Notes under the pieces: generated by a model
What the model was told of the DNA's origin: nothing
The model's input: only the letters and a program-made list of their open reading frames with translations
Database searches by the model: none
DNA from: Enterococcus thailandicus
GTDB lineage: Bacteria > Bacillota > Bacilli > Lactobacillales > Enterococcaceae
Length of the DNA: 64,000 nucleotides
Assembly: GCF_001886265.1 (NCBI RefSeq)
Contig: NZ_JXLE01000006.1
Span: 101,629 to 165,628 of the forward strand
Direction: 5' to 3'
Made by a program: the position numbers and the translations under genes
Shown: one piece after another, positions 19,551 to 29,767 of the stretch
How the letters are laid out: each line of letters begins with the position of its first letter
Position numbering within the stretch: the stretch's first letter is position 1

Positions 19551-19624
19551 ATATGATTCAGCTAAAAAGTAGAAAATTTATTTTTCGTCTTTTGGTTAAT
19601 CGACCTGATATCATTCAGCTAAAA
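19551..19624. repeat. Imperfect 17-base direct repeat, 57 bases apart
   Basis: ATATGATTCAGCTAAAA (19551-19567) and ATATCATTCAGCTAAAA (19608-19624) differ at one position. They lie between two terminator-like hairpins. They may be paired binding sites or a repeat in an untranslated RNA. Confidence 0.6.
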
Positions 19625-19646
19625 CACATTTTTCCAAAAGAAAAAG

Positions 19647-19698
19647 AACTTAGAGCAATTATCCATTGAGATAGCTGTTCTAAGTTCTTTTTTATGTG
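19647..19698. terminator. Bidirectional terminator-like hairpin
   Basis: AAAAAGAACTTAGA and TCTAAGTTCTTTTTT pair around a long loop, with A and T tracts on either side, so it could act in both directions. It lies midway between rpmB and yfhO. Confidence 0.6.
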
Positions 19699-19932
19699 CC
19701 ACTTGCCTCTAATGCAAGCGAGTAATATATGTTTTTTTTACAACTAAAATATACGCTTATATACAAACGCTGTCAATAGCAAAAAGCTTGTAAAATTAAC
19801 TAAAATATTGATTTGTTTATTTTTTAACAAATCGTAAATTCCTAGGTTTTTTAAACTTACCATCGTTATTTATTTCATTTTTTTATTTTTTAATGAAAAT
19901 TAGGCTCATTTTTGGTGGAGAAAAACCTGAGT

Positions 19933-22602
19933 ATGATAAACTTAAAACAACTTCATAGAAATTTGGTGAAAAATAAAATGAAAAAAAATTATAAACTATT
20001 CTTCAAAGAAAATTGGCCATACATGGCTGCTAGCTTTTTCATTCCACTAATTATTCTGGCACTTATTTATTTAAGTATTGGAATTTATCCTGGTAGTAGC
20101 AGAAGTATTTTAGCGAGTGATGCATTCTCACAATTTTCGAATTTCCATGCCAGCTTCCGCAATATGCTTTTTGGAAAACAAAGTATTTTCTACACGTGGA
20201 ACGCTTCATTAGGTTTAAATTACTTATCCTTGATCTCCTACTATCTTGGAGGTATTTTTACACCCTTAGTTTTCTTTTTTCCAAATCAATACATGCCTGA
20301 TGCACTTTACTTTTTAACCTTAATCAAAGTAGCCAGTGCTGGTTTAGCTTTTTGGTTTTTAGGAAGAACTTTTAAAATCCCACGCTGGGGGCAAGTGGCG
20401 TTAAGTATCAGCTATGCGTTGATTTCTTTTGTCACCGCGCACTCAGAAATCATTATGTGGTTAGATGCCTTCGTATACCTACCATTAATCATCTTAGGTA
20501 TTCATCGTGTGATGGATTTAAAAAAACCGCTTGTCTTATTTGTTAGTTACTTATTACTATTTTTGTCTAGCTTTTATATGGGCTTCATGATTGGTGTCTT
20601 TTCTTTTCTTTATTTCTTTGCGAGACTTTTTACCAACTGGTCCAAATACAAGAAAACCATTCTACCTTATGGAATTACTTCGTTATTAGCTGGTGGGGCA
20701 TCAATGATCATCATCTTACCTGCTATACTTGATTTACGATCTAATGGTGAAGAGCTGAGCCAAATAACTGCTTTAAAAACAGAAGCAACTTCTTTCTTAG
20801 ATTTAGCAATGAAAAACATGATTGGCGTCTATGACACAACGAAATATGGATCAATTCCATTTGTCTACGCGGGATTATTTCCACTAGTTCTTTGTATTTT
20901 TTACTTTGTTAGTCGAAAAATCCAATTAAAAAATAAACTTTTGTTTGGAAGTTTGTTCATAATTTTAATCGCAAGTTTTTATCTAGTTCCATTAAATCTA
21001 TTCTGGCATGGTATGCACGCACCGAATATGTTCTTATTCCGTTACGCCTACTTGTTTTCTTTTCTGGTCATTTTGCTTGCCGGTTATGGTTGGGAAAAAT
21101 TGGAACAGAACGATCACGGACTTTTTGTCGGCATCACACTTATCTTAGCTGCTATTTTCTCAATTTCTTGGGCGCTTAAGCCAGCTGAAAGTTACACTTA
21201 TGTAACGACAACGTCCTTTATTTTAACAGTTGTCTTTTTAGTTCTTTATGCTATTGCTGTTGGATTTTTCCAACTCAAAAAAATCCCTATGAAACAGTTA
21301 AGCATTTTATTATTACTTCTAATGTCTTCTGAGGCGATAGTCAATACGAACAGCATGATTCATGGTATTTTAGACGATTGGAACTATGCTTCACGCAGTT
21401 TATTTACAGATCCTTATCCGAACATCCAAGAGCTAGTAACAAAAACGAAAAAAGAATCCGATACATTTTATCGATTAGAAAATTTAGATCCTGTTTCTGC
21501 CAATGATTCATTAAACTATGGATATAGTGGTATCAGTATGTTTTCTTCCATACGTAATCGTAACTCTTCTTCTTATCTTGATCGACTTGGCTTTCGTTCA
21601 CGCGGTACCAATTTAAATATTCGCTATGCAAATAATACATTGCTAATGGATGGGTTTACTGGTATTAAATATAACATCAGCAAAAACGAAAATACATTTA
21701 GCAAATACGGCTTCAATCAAGTTGGACAAAGTGGTGATTACACACTCTATGAAAATATTAATGCTCTACCACTTGCTTTCACTGCTCCATTGACAATTGA
21801 TGACGTCGAGCAACCAGCAACTGATAATTTAACAAGTCAAACAAACTTAATCAATGAACTTTCTGGTTTACAAGAAGATTATTACTCTTTCTATAAGCCT
21901 ACGTTGAAAAAACAAACGAATACGAAAATCACAAATACAACAACTGGTGTCACTTACTCTGAAATAACCAGTAACCAAGCAAAAGAATTAACTTGGGAAG
22001 TTCAAGTTCCTGCAAATACACAAGCTTACTTAAGTTTATTCCCAACGAACTACGCTCAGTTAGAAAGTTCGAGCGCAACTATTACGGTAAATGGAACTTC
22101 AAGACAAACACAAATCAATATTTCTGGTCAATATTACGATCTAGGTTACTACCCTACTGATACTACAGTAACTTTTACAGCTAGTTTTTATGGAACAAAA
22201 GAAGTCAGCTTCATGGAACCAGAAGTGGTTGGACTAAATCTTATTGCCTATCAAGCTGCGATGAATCAGATTAAAAATAAAGGTGTCGATTTAACCACTT
22301 CAGGTCGTAAAGCCACGGGCACAGTTAATTCAGACCAAGACGCCATGCTTGTAACAACAATTCCTTATGATGAAGGTTGGCAAGCAAAAGTTGACGGAAA
22401 GGCTGTCGCTATTGAAAGTTTCCAAAATGCTTTTGTAATGGTCAAAGTTCCAAAAGGCAAACATACGATTACTTTTAGCTACTTGCCAAAAGGATTTAAG
22501 CTCGGAAGTATGTTATTCGTAATTTGTATCTTACTCTTTGCTCTTTATTCTTATCTTTTAGCTCGAAAAAGAATTTTAGATGGCACAGATTCTCTTAAAT
22601 AA
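19933..22602 (+). CDS. YfhO-family polytopic membrane protein, probable GT-C type lipoteichoic acid glycosylation factor
   Basis: About 889 residues. The N-terminal half has roughly a dozen hydrophobic helices, with conserved early loops YPGSSRSILASDAFSQF and the family sequence WNASLGLNY. A large extracytoplasmic domain follows, and a final helix with a short basic tail. YfhO proteins of Bacillus and Listeria work with undecaprenyl-linked sugar donors to glycosylate teichoic acids; the same role here is inference. Start is uncertain: ATG 19933 has GGTGGAG 12 bases upstream, while ATG 19978 (MKKNYKLFFK) has GGTGA at good spacing. It stands alone, without csbB- or gtcA-like neighbours. Confidence 0.82.
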   Translation: MINLKQLHRNLVKNKMKKNYKLFFKENWPYMAASFFIPLIILALIYLSIGIYPGSSRSILASDAFSQFSNFHASFRNMLFGKQSIFYTWNASLGLNYLSLISYYLGGIFTPLVFFFPNQYMPDALYFLTLIKVASAGLAFWFLGRTFKIPRWGQVALSISYALISFVTAHSEIIMWLDAFVYLPLIILGIHRVMDLKKPLVLFVSYLLLFLSSFYMGFMIGVFSFLYFFARLFTNWSKYKKTILPYGITSLLAGGASMIIILPAILDLRSNGEELSQITALKTEATSFLDLAMKNMIGVYDTTKYGSIPFVYAGLFPLVLCIFYFVSRKIQLKNKLLFGSLFIILIASFYLVPLNLFWHGMHAPNMFLFRYAYLFSFLVILLAGYGWEKLEQNDHGLFVGITLILAAIFSISWALKPAESYTYVTTTSFILTVVFLVLYAIAVGFFQLKKIPMKQLSILLLLLMSSEAIVNTNSMIHGILDDWNYASRSLFTDPYPNIQELVTKTKKESDTFYRLENLDPVSANDSLNYGYSGISMFSSIRNRNSSSYLDRLGFRSRGTNLNIRYANNTLLMDGFTGIKYNISKNENTFSKYGFNQVGQSGDYTLYENINALPLAFTAPLTIDDVEQPATDNLTSQTNLINELSGLQEDYYSFYKPTLKKQTNTKITNTTTGVTYSEITSNQAKELTWEVQVPANTQAYLSLFPTNYAQLESSSATITVNGTSRQTQINISGQYYDLGYYPTDTTVTFTASFYGTKEVSFMEPEVVGLNLIAYQAAMNQIKNKGVDLTTSGRKATGTVNSDQDAMLVTTIPYDEGWQAKVDGKAVAIESFQNAFVMVKVPKGKHTITFSYLPKGFKLGSMLFVICILLFALYSYLLARKRILDGTDSLK

Positions 22603-22613
22603 ATCATTTAGAC

Positions 22614-22652
22614 AAAAAAAGCACACCAAACAAAGTTGTTTGGTGTGCTTTT
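22614..22652. terminator. Bidirectional terminator shared by yfhO and truA
   Basis: GCACACCAAACAA and TTGTTTGGTGTGC form a perfect 13-base stem, flanked by A7 and T5. It serves the convergent genes yfhO (plus) and truA (minus). Confidence 0.88.
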
Positions 22653-22690
22653 TAGTGTACTATTAACTGTTTAACGAAGTGTAATACTAT

Positions 22691-23437
22691 TTATTCATAT
22701 TTCACTTCGTACAAGTACAAGCCCTCTGGATGTGCCGTTGGACCTGCTAAATTGCGATCTTTTTTTGCAATAATTTCTGGAATTGCATCTTCTGGTATTC
22801 GACCATTTCCAATTTTCAATAATGTACCTACCAAAATACGAATCATTTTGTACAGAAATCCGTTCCCTCTAAATGTAAATAGCAGTTCGTCTCCTGCATC
22901 ATTTACTTGCATTGTTGCTTCATAAATCGTCCGCGTTTTATCTTCAATGGAACTTCCTGCAGCACAAAATGAAGTGAAGTCATGCGTTCCAATTAAATCT
23001 GGCAAAGCTCGTTCAATCTTCTCCAAGTCTAATGGATAAGGATAATAACTCGCGTAATGTCGACGAAACGGGCTTCTTGGTTTACCAATATCTACTCGAA
23101 ATTGATACGTTTTTTCATGAACCATATAACGTGCATGAAAATCTTCGGGAACAATTTCCACTTTCTTAACTGCAATATCTTCTGGCGATTGAGTATCTAG
23201 AGCAAATCGCATACGTTCTAAAGGTCGTTCTTGCGGATAATCAAAGTGAATAACTTGTCCAACTGCATGAACACCAGAATCCGTTCGACCAGAACCAAAA
23301 ACTGTAATGCTTTGTCCATTTGCCATTTTTTTTAATGTTTTCTCCAACTCTTCTTGAACAGTTCGACCATTTGGTTGCTTTTGAAAACCATGAAAATTTG
23401 TACCATCGTACGCAATGATTGCTTTGTAACGTACCAT
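22691..23437 (-). CDS. truA: tRNA pseudouridine(38-40) synthase TruA
   Basis: TruA converts uridines 38-40 of the anticodon arm to pseudouridine. The 248-residue protein starts [19 protein letters not shown] and has the catalytic aspartate Asp53 in [10 protein letters not shown]. Start ATG 23437 has AAGGAGAG upstream. It follows ecfT, as in many Firmicutes, but a terminator lies between them and abuts its ribosome-binding site. The usual downstream partners rplM and rpsI are absent here. Confidence 0.96.
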   Translation of the reverse strand: MVRYKAIIAYDGTNFHGFQKQPNGRTVQEELEKTLKKMANGQSITVFGSGRTDSGVHAVGQVIHFDYPQERPLERMRFALDTQSPEDIAVKKVEIVPEDFHARYMVHEKTYQFRVDIGKPRSPFRRHYASYYPYPLDLEKIERALPDLIGTHDFTSFCAAGSSIEDKTRTIYEATMQVNDAGDELLFTFRGNGFLYKMIRILVGTLLKIGNGRIPEDAIPEIIAKKDRNLAGPTAHPEGLYLYEVKYE

Positions 23438-23460
23438 TTTTTCTCTCCTTATCTTCCCAT

Positions 23461-23501
23461 AAAAAAGAGGCTGTGACATCGTCACGGCGCCTCTCTTTTT
23501 T
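23461..23501 (-). terminator. Terminator between ecfT and truA
   Basis: AAAAAAGAGAGGC...GCCTCTTTTTT with an inner GTGAC/GTCAC stem. The T-run lies 10 bases before the truA ribosome-binding site, leaving no room for a promoter. Confidence 0.85.
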
Positions 23502-23529
23502 CATATAATAATTAATTTACTGATTTTTA

Positions 23530-24327
23530 TCAACCACGTAAAAATACTAAAATAACTGTTAATAAACCAAAGGCGATCATAACCAGAGTATCTTGATTGT
23601 GCCAATGAAGCACTCGATACTTCGTGCGTCCTTCGCCCCCTTGATAACCTCGAGCTTCCATAGCAGTTGCTAAATCTTCCGCTCGATTAAAACTACTTAC
23701 AAATAAAGGAATCAATAAAGGAATAATTGCCTTCATTTTTTGAACTAAGCTACCTTCGCCGAAATCAACACCACGTGCGCGTTGCGCATTCATAATTTTT
23801 TCCGTCTCATCCATTAATGTTGGAACAAAACGCAATGCAATGGATAACATCAGCGAGATTTCATGGACTGGAAAACGAACAACTTTTAGCGGACGCAATA
23901 AATATTCAATTGCATCAGATAATTCTAACGGTGGAGTTGTCAAAGTAAGTAATGTTGACATAAAAATAATCAAAACAAATCGGCAAAAAATAAAGAGTCC
24001 ATTCAATACACCAAACTGAGTGATATTAAAAATTCCCCAGTGCCAATAAACTTCGCCTCCGCTTGTAAATAAAACTTGTAGTGCAACAGTAAATAAAATT
24101 AACCAAATCAATGGGCGAATACCACGGATGAAAAATTTCATATCCACTTTTGATAATGAAACAGCAAATAAAGTAAACAATGCCAACAAAAGATATGTTT
24201 GCCAATTATTTGCTAAAAAGATGATCCCAATAAAATAAAAACTAGCTAATAACTTTGCTCGAGGATCTAATCTGTGAATGAATGAATCACCTGGCATATA
24301 CCGCCCAAAAATCAATTTATTCATCAT
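23530..24327 (-). CDS. ecfT: Energy-coupling factor transporter transmembrane protein EcfT
   Basis: The membrane coupling subunit that joins the two ECF ATPases to interchangeable vitamin-binding S components. About 265 residues with five or six hydrophobic helices and the coupling motifs [12 protein letters not shown] and [10 protein letters not shown] (the two Ala-Arg-Gly signatures). Start ATG 24327 has GGAGG 8 bases upstream and overlaps the ecfA2 end by 11 bases, indicating coupling. Confidence 0.95.
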   Translation of the reverse strand: MMNKLIFGRYMPGDSFIHRLDPRAKLLASFYFIGIIFLANNWQTYLLLALFTLFAVSLSKVDMKFFIRGIRPLIWLILFTVALQVLFTSGGEVYWHWGIFNITQFGVLNGLFIFCRFVLIIFMSTLLTLTTPPLELSDAIEYLLRPLKVVRFPVHEISLMLSIALRFVPTLMDETEKIMNAQRARGVDFGEGSLVQKMKAIIPLLIPLFVSSFNRAEDLATAMEARGYQGGEGRTKYRVLHWHNQDTLVMIAFGLLTVILVFLRG

Positions 24328-25186
24328 GAGCATTTCCTCCAGACAAGCGTACAATTTCATCCGCTAATTCCTCAGCTGTTAAAGGTAGCTTAGCCATTTC
24401 AATTCCTTTTTCACTCAATAGCTCTGAAAATTCCGTTGCAGTAGGCACACCCAGTTGTTTTTCTTTTAACCAATTTAAATCTTGAAAGACTTTCCTTGGT
24501 TCACCACTTTTAACGATTTTCCCTTTTTCCAAAACATAAACAAAGTCTGCATAGTTAGCCACATCATCCATTAAATGAGTGACTAATACAATAGTAATAT
24601 TTTGTTCCTTATGAAGTTGCCAAAACATCTCCATCATTTCTTTTCTTCCTTGAGGATCCAAACCCGCAGTAGGCTCATCCAAAACCAACACTTCAGGTTT
24701 CATTGCAAGAACTCCTGCAATGGCAACTCGACGCATTTGTCCACCAGAAAGTTCAAAAGGTGAGCGATTCAAGTATGTTTCATCTAAACCAACTTGAATT
24801 AAGGATGCCTTAGCAATTTCTAACGCTTCTTCTTCACCTACACCAAAGTTTTTTGGTCCAAATGCGATATCTCTAGCAACTGTTTCTTCAAATAATTGTG
24901 CTTCTGGAAACTGGAATACAATTCCCACTTTTTTACGAATTGGTTTTAGATTCTTGTTATCCGTTTCAGGAGTTATTTTTCGATCACCAATTTGTACAGA
25001 ACCACTCGTTGGTTTAACCAAAGCATTCAAGTGTTGTAATAATGTCGACTTTCCACTGCCTGTGTGCCCAACTAACGCAGTATAACTTCCTTCTTTGATT
25101 AACAGATCAATGTCAAATAATGCTCTTTGTTCAAATGGTGTATTGGGTTGATAAGTAAAACTTACTTTTTCAAAATGGATGTCCAT
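24317..25186 (-). CDS. ecfA2: Energy-coupling factor ATP-binding protein EcfA2
   Basis: A 289-residue ABC ATPase with Walker A GHTGSGKS at 40-47, Q-loop [11 protein letters not shown], signature [13 protein letters not shown] and Walker [13 protein letters not shown]. The Q-loop and C-terminal domain match the EcfA2 branch. Start ATG 25186 lies inside the 3' end of ecfA1 (25-base overlap). It forms the asymmetric ATPase pair with EcfA1 for group II ECF vitamin importers. Confidence 0.95.
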   Translation of the reverse strand: MDIHFEKVSFTYQPNTPFEQRALFDIDLLIKEGSYTALVGHTGSGKSTLLQHLNALVKPTSGSVQIGDRKITPETDNKNLKPIRKKVGIVFQFPEAQLFEETVARDIAFGPKNFGVGEEEALEIAKASLIQVGLDETYLNRSPFELSGGQMRRVAIAGVLAMKPEVLVLDEPTAGLDPQGRKEMMEMFWQLHKEQNITIVLVTHLMDDVANYADFVYVLEKGKIVKSGEPRKVFQDLNWLKEKQLGVPTATEFSELLSEKGIEMAKLPLTAEELADEIVRLSGGNAHDE

Positions 25187-26001
25187 AACCAATCCACCAT
25201 CCTTTCTTCCGTCATGTATTCATCAGGAACAGTGATTCCACGCACTTTTAACGCACTTTTTAATTTTTCAGGGAATGGTAAGTCTAGTCCTAGACGAATC
25301 AAATCTGGACCGGCAGAAAAAATTTCTTCTGGTGTTCCTTCGCCAACTAGTTCACCTTCACGCATTACTAAAATACGATTCGCATTTGCAGCTTCATCAA
25401 TATCATGCGTAATAGAAATGACAGTTAATTGGCTTTCTTCTTTAATTTTTTTGATAGTTGAAATAACTTCTTCTCGACCTTCAGGATCAAGCATACTAGT
25501 TGCTTCATCTAAAATAATAATATCTGGTCGTAAAGCAACTACGCCAGCAATTGCTACCCGTTGTTTTTGTCCACCAGACAAGCGAGCAGGTTCTCGAGTT
25601 GCAAACTCACTCATACGAACTTTTTCTAATGCATCTTTTACACGTACGAGCATTTCTTCACGAGGAATACCTTGATTTTCCAATCCAAAAGCAACATCAT
25701 CTTCCACAGTTGAACCAACAAATTGATTATCTGGATTTTGAAATACCATCCCAACCATTTGTCGAATCGTCCAAATATTTTCTTCATTAAGTGTTTGCTG
25801 TTCTACTGCTACTGTACCAGACTCTGGTAAAATCAAACCATTAATCGTTTTAGCAAGAGTTGATTTTCCAGAACCATTGTGCCCAATAATTGCAACCCAT
25901 TCTCCTTTGTTAATTGTAAAAGAAACATCTTTTAACGCTGGTCGAAGGTCATCAGGCTGATATGTGTAATTTATATTTTTCAAATCAATAATTGGCTCCA
26001 T
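25162..26001 (-). CDS. ecfA1: Energy-coupling factor ATP-binding protein EcfA1
   Basis: A 279-residue ABC ATPase: Walker A GHNGSGKS (40-47), [11 protein letters not shown]-loop, signature [13 protein letters not shown], Walker [13 protein letters not shown]. First gene of the ecfA1-ecfA2-ecfT operon next to the alpha operon, the conserved Firmicute location. The operon supplies the shared energising module for S components of riboflavin, folate, biotin and similar transporters, none of which is encoded in this window. Confidence 0.95.
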   Translation of the reverse strand: MEPIIDLKNINYTYQPDDLRPALKDVSFTINKGEWVAIIGHNGSGKSTLAKTINGLILPESGTVAVEQQTLNEENIWTIRQMVGMVFQNPDNQFVGSTVEDDVAFGLENQGIPREEMLVRVKDALEKVRMSEFATREPARLSGGQKQRVAIAGVVALRPDIIILDEATSMLDPEGREEVISTIKKIKEESQLTVISITHDIDEAANANRILVMREGELVGEGTPEEIFSAGPDLIRLGLDLPFPEKLKSALKVRGITVPDEYMTEERMVDWLWTSILKK

Positions 26002-26080
26002 GCTTACTCCTTCTTCATCCTAAAGTTCTTTCTAACACTATCAAAAAAAAACTAAATTTTCAATTATTTATTGTTTGAAT

Positions 26081-26148
26081 AAAATGTTTTTTTGTACCTT
26101 CAATAGAACCTGTCAAGACAGTTAATTAAAGGTACAAAAAAACACTTT
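26081..26148. repeat. Long inverted repeat between rplQ and ecfA1
   Basis: GTTTTTTTGTACCTT (26086-26100) and AAGGTACAAAAAAAC (26129-26143) are perfect inverted repeats. The loop contains a smaller CTGTC/GACAG hairpin. The T tract is in the 5' arm on both strands, so it is not a standard terminator. It may be a protein-binding site or a remnant of a small mobile repeat. Confidence 0.6.
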
Positions 26149-26228
26149 ATGATGAGTGCATACTCCCCAAGCTAAAAACTTGGGGAGTAGCGCTGAGCTA
26201 GACTCGGAGCAAAGCTCCAACATCATAA
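26147..26228 (-). other. Compact multi-hairpin element downstream of rplQ
   Basis: On the minus strand an outer TTATGATG/CATCATAA pair encloses GGAGC-TTT-GCTCC, GAG-TCTAG-CTC and the strong stem TACTCCCCAAG/CTTGGGGAGTA. It lacks a T-run. The shape resembles ends of IS200/IS605-type elements or REP-like repeats, but no transposase or TnpB frame is near. It may also define the 3' end of the ribosomal transcript. Confidence 0.5.
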
Positions 26229-26272
26229 CACTCTAAAAGAATCATCTATAAAGTGATGTTATTAGTGTGATT

Positions 26273-26653
26273 TTAGACAAGTTCTAAGATAACCATTGGT
26301 GCACCATCACCGCGTCTTGGTTCTGTTTTCAAGATACGAGTGTAGCCACCTTGACGTTCTGCATAACGAGGTGCAATGTCATTGAATAATTTTTGTAAAG
26401 CTGATTCAATAACGATGTCTTCGTTTTCTTCGCGCACGCTAGCAACTTCATTACGTACAAAAGTAGCCGCTTGACGACGAGCATGCAAATCTCCACGCTT
26501 ACCTAAAGTGATCATTTTTTCTGCAGTTGAGCGAACTTCTTTCGCACGAGCTTCAGTTGTCACAATACGTTCGTTGATTAATAAATCAGTTGTTAAATCA
26601 CGCAACATCGCTTTACGTTGACTAGATGTGCGTCCTAGTTTACGATAACTCAC
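26273..26653 (-). CDS. rplQ: 50S ribosomal protein L17
   Basis: 126 residues starting [20 protein letters not shown], normal length for bacterial L17, which lines the peptide exit tunnel. It follows rpoA by 27 bases and is the last gene of the S10-spc-alpha cluster. An unusual structured spacer follows it. Confidence 0.97.
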   Translation of the reverse strand: MSYRKLGRTSSQRKAMLRDLTTDLLINERIVTTEARAKEVRSTAEKMITLGKRGDLHARRQAATFVRNEVASVREENEDIVIESALQKLFNDIAPRYAERQGGYTRILKTEPRRGDGAPMVILELV

Positions 26654-26680
26654 GTTGGTTTCCCTCCTTCGTAAAAGGTT

Positions 26681-27619
26681 TTAATCTTCTTTACGTAAAC
26701 CTAAACCTAAGTCATGCAATTTTGCCTTAACTTCTTCCAATGATTTACGGCCCAAATTACGGACTTTGATCATTTCTGGCTCAGATTTATTCGTAAGTTC
26801 TTGTACAGTATTAATTCCTGCACGTTTCAAACAATTATAAGAGCGAACAGATAAGTCTAATTCTTCAATTGTCATTTCCAACATTTTTTCTTTTTGTGTC
26901 TCTTCTTTTTCGACCATGATTTCAGCATTTTTTGCTTCATCAGTTAAATTCACAAAAATATCTAGATGTTCAGTCATGATTTTTGCAGATAAACTCATTG
27001 CTTCCAATGGTTCAATTGAACCATCTGTCCAAATCTCCATCGTCAATTTATCAAAATCTTCACGGTGTCCAACACGTGTGTTTTCTACTTGATAGTTCAC
27101 ACGACGAACTGGTGTGTAGATTGAATCGACTGGAAGAACACCGATTGGCATATCTTCTTTTTTATTTTCATCTGCTTGAACATAACCACGTCCAGGTTTC
27201 ACAGTTAAGCGAGCATGGAACGTAGCTCCTTCAGAGACACTACAGATATACATATCTTTGTTCAGAATCTCTACATCACTATCAACGATAATATCGCCAG
27301 CAGTTACTGTAGCAGGTCCGGTAATATCGATTTCAAGGGTTTTTTCTTCTTGGCCATACATTTTAAGCGCTAAGCCTTTAATGTTCAAGATGATTTGAGT
27401 GACGTCTTCTCTAACACCTTTAATAGTAGAGAATTCATGCAGTACACCATCGATTTGAATATTAGTGATGGCAGCACCTGGCAAAGAAGATAATAAAATA
27501 CGACGTAGGGAATTCCCTAAAGTAGTCCCATACCCTCTTTCAAGAGGTTCAACGATGAACTTGCCATAATCTTTTTCTTCATCAATTTTTGCGATTCTTG
27601 GTTTTTCGAACTCAATCAT
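26681..27619 (-). CDS. rpoA: RNA polymerase alpha subunit
   Basis: 312 residues. The N-terminal dimerisation domain starts [21 protein letters not shown] Glu-rich linker leads to the C-terminal domain with [16 protein letters not shown] and [12 protein letters not shown], which contacts UP elements and activators. ATG 27619 has AAGGGG 11 bases upstream; extensions further upstream lack family similarity. Cotranscribed with rpsM, rpsK and rplQ. Confidence 0.98.
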   Translation of the reverse strand: MIEFEKPRIAKIDEEKDYGKFIVEPLERGYGTTLGNSLRRILLSSLPGAAITNIQIDGVLHEFSTIKGVREDVTQIILNIKGLALKMYGQEEKTLEIDITGPATVTAGDIIVDSDVEILNKDMYICSVSEGATFHARLTVKPGRGYVQADENKKEDMPIGVLPVDSIYTPVRRVNYQVENTRVGHREDFDKLTMEIWTDGSIEPLEAMSLSAKIMTEHLDIFVNLTDEAKNAEIMVEKEETQKEKMLEMTIEELDLSVRSYNCLKRAGINTVQELTNKSEPEMIKVRNLGRKSLEEVKAKLHDLGLGLRKED

Positions 27620-27698
27620 TCTTATCTTTACCCCTTTCAAAACGAAAAGTGTCTTGTTCAATGACGTTACTATAGAAACTCAAAATGAGCGGCACTCA

Positions 27699-28088
27699 TT
27701 AAACACGACGGCGTTTTGGAGGGCGGGCACCATTATGAGGAACTGGAGTCACGTCACGAATTGCAGTCACTTCTAAACCTGTTGCTTGTAATGAACGAAT
27801 TGCTGCTTCACGTCCAGAACCAGGTCCTTTAACTGTTACTTCAACAGTTTTTAATCCGTGTTCCATTGCTGCTTTAGTAGCAGTTTCTGCTGCCATTTGA
27901 GCGGCAAAAGGAGTTGATTTTTTGCTTCCTTTGAAACCTAATGAACCAGCTGATGACCACGCTAATGCATTTCCGTGAGTATCAGTGATCATGATGATTG
28001 TGTTGTTGAAAGTAGAGTGGATATGTGCAATCCCTGCTTCTACATTCTTTTTCACACGGCGTTTACGATTCACTTTTTTTGCTGCCAT
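27699..28088 (-). CDS. rpsK: 30S ribosomal protein S11
   Basis: 129 residues, with the conserved core [12 protein letters not shown] and the basic tail [12 protein letters not shown]11 forms part of the 30S platform near the Shine-Dalgarno helix. It lies between rpsM and rpoA in the alpha operon. Confidence 0.98.
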   Translation of the reverse strand: MAAKKVNRKRRVKKNVEAGIAHIHSTFNNTIIMITDTHGNALAWSSAGSLGFKGSKKSTPFAAQMAAETATKAAMEHGLKTVEVTVKGPGSGREAAIRSLQATGLEVTAIRDVTPVPHNGARPPKRRRV

Positions 28089-28115
28089 GAAGTTCTAACC
28101 TCCTTCACTTAAGAA

Positions 28116-28481
28116 TTATTTTTTCTTGCCAGCGATAGAACGAGCTGGACCTTTACGAGTACGTGCATTGTTTTTTGTGTTTTGTCCACGAACTGGCAAA
28201 CCACGGCGGTGACGGATACCACGGTATGAACCGATTTCCATCAAACGTTTGATGTTTAAGTTCACTTCACGACGAAGATCACCTTCAACTTTTAATTTAT
28301 CAACTTCAGCACGGATAGCATCTGTTTGTTCATTCGTTAAATCACGAACACGAACATCTTCAGATACACCAGCATCAGCCAAGATTTTTTGAGCAGTAGT
28401 GTTACCAATACCATAGATATAAGTAAGTGAAACTACTACACGTTTATCACGAGGAATATCTACTCCTGCAATACGAGCCAT
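28116..28481 (-). CDS. rpsM: 30S ribosomal protein S13
   Basis: 121 residues starting [16 protein letters not shown], with the [20 protein letters not shown] segment and basic tail that reach the P-site tRNA. It lies just after rpmJ, 17 bases from its stop. Confidence 0.98.
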   Translation of the reverse strand: MARIAGVDIPRDKRVVVSLTYIYGIGNTTAQKILADAGVSEDVRVRDLTNEQTDAIRAEVDKLKVEGDLRREVNLNIKRLMEIGSYRGIRHRRGLPVRGQNTKNNARTRKGPARSIAGKKK

Positions 28482-28498
28482 ACTTGTTACACCTCCAA

Positions 28499-28615
28499 TT
28501 ATCCTTGACGTTGTTTATGTTTTGGATTTGCTGGGCAAATCACCATAACGCGTCCTTTACGACGAATTACTTTACAATGTTCACACATTGGTTTTACTGA
28601 TGGTCTTACTTTCAT
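28499..28615 (-). CDS. rpmJ: 50S ribosomal protein L36 (zinc form)
   Basis: A 38-residue protein found by reading the gap between infA and rpsM: start [16 protein letters not shown], end KHKQRQG. Cys11, Cys14, Cys27 and His33 form the zinc ribbon, so this is the zinc-binding paralogue. GGAGG precedes the ATG at 28615. Its placement between infA and rpsM is the standard one. Confidence 0.97.
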   Translation of the reverse strand: MKVRPSVKPMCEHCKVIRRKGRVMVICPANPKHKQRQG

Positions 28616-28647
28616 GATAATACCTCCTGTAGTTTTACGGAGTACAA

Positions 28648-28866
28648 TTATTTAAAGCGATAAGTGATACGGCCACGGCTTAAATCGTATGGAGACAATT
28701 CAACCGTTACTTTGTCACCAGGTAAGATACGGATGTAATGCATACGAATTTTACCTGAAACAGTAGCAAGAACTTGGTGTCCGTTTTCTAGTTCAACTTT
28801 AAACATTGCATTCGGCAAAGTTTCGACGACTGTACCTTCGACTTCAATCATATCTTCTTTTGCCAC
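28648..28866 (-). CDS. infA: Translation initiation factor IF-1
   Basis: A 72-residue S1/OB-fold protein that binds the 30S A site during initiation. It starts at GTG 28866 ([19 protein letters not shown]) with GGAGG 8 bases upstream, and contains [20 protein letters not shown]. It follows adk directly; the map gene that often separates them in Bacillus is absent. Confidence 0.97.
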   Translation of the reverse strand: MAKEDMIEVEGTVVETLPNAMFKVELENGHQVLATVSGKIRMHYIRILPGDKVTVELSPYDLSRGRITYRFK

Positions 28867-29056
28867 GCACAGTACCTCCTTGTACTTGTTTCGCATTTTC
28901 ACACGATAAAATGGCGGAAACTGCAGTTCCCACCTCAAAATTCTCAAAATGGATCATCTAGAGGAATCTCTAGAAGTCGGACTGACATATTCTATCATAA
29001 TTTATTGAACTTTACAAGAGTAACTGCATAAAGCAAGTTGGCTACGGGCAATCATG

Positions 29057-29767
<711 letters not shown>

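Larger units (their letters stand above)
19469..19932. other. Hairpin- and repeat-rich intergenic region, possible small RNA locus
   Basis: No coding frame is convincing here. It contains a perfect hairpin with a T-run only on the minus strand (about 19504-19535), an imperfect direct repeat ATATnATTCAGCTAAAA at 19551-19567 and 19608-19624, a bidirectional terminator-like hairpin (about 19647-19698), a CTTGC/GCAAG hairpin, and GATTTGTT/AACAAATC (19810-19833). The minus-strand terminator has no annotated minus-strand gene to serve, which suggests a short RNA of about 100 bases. The yfhO promoter must also lie here but no good match was found. Confidence 0.4.

Noticed and set aside
26086..26143. 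Inverted repeat read as a rho-independent terminator
   Set aside because: The T tract lies in the 5' arm and an A tract in the 3' arm on both strands, the reverse of a terminator.
28957..28972. CTAGAG/CTCTAG mini-hairpin between adk and infA
   Set aside because: Six-base stem only, no T-run and no promoter-like context; likely chance.
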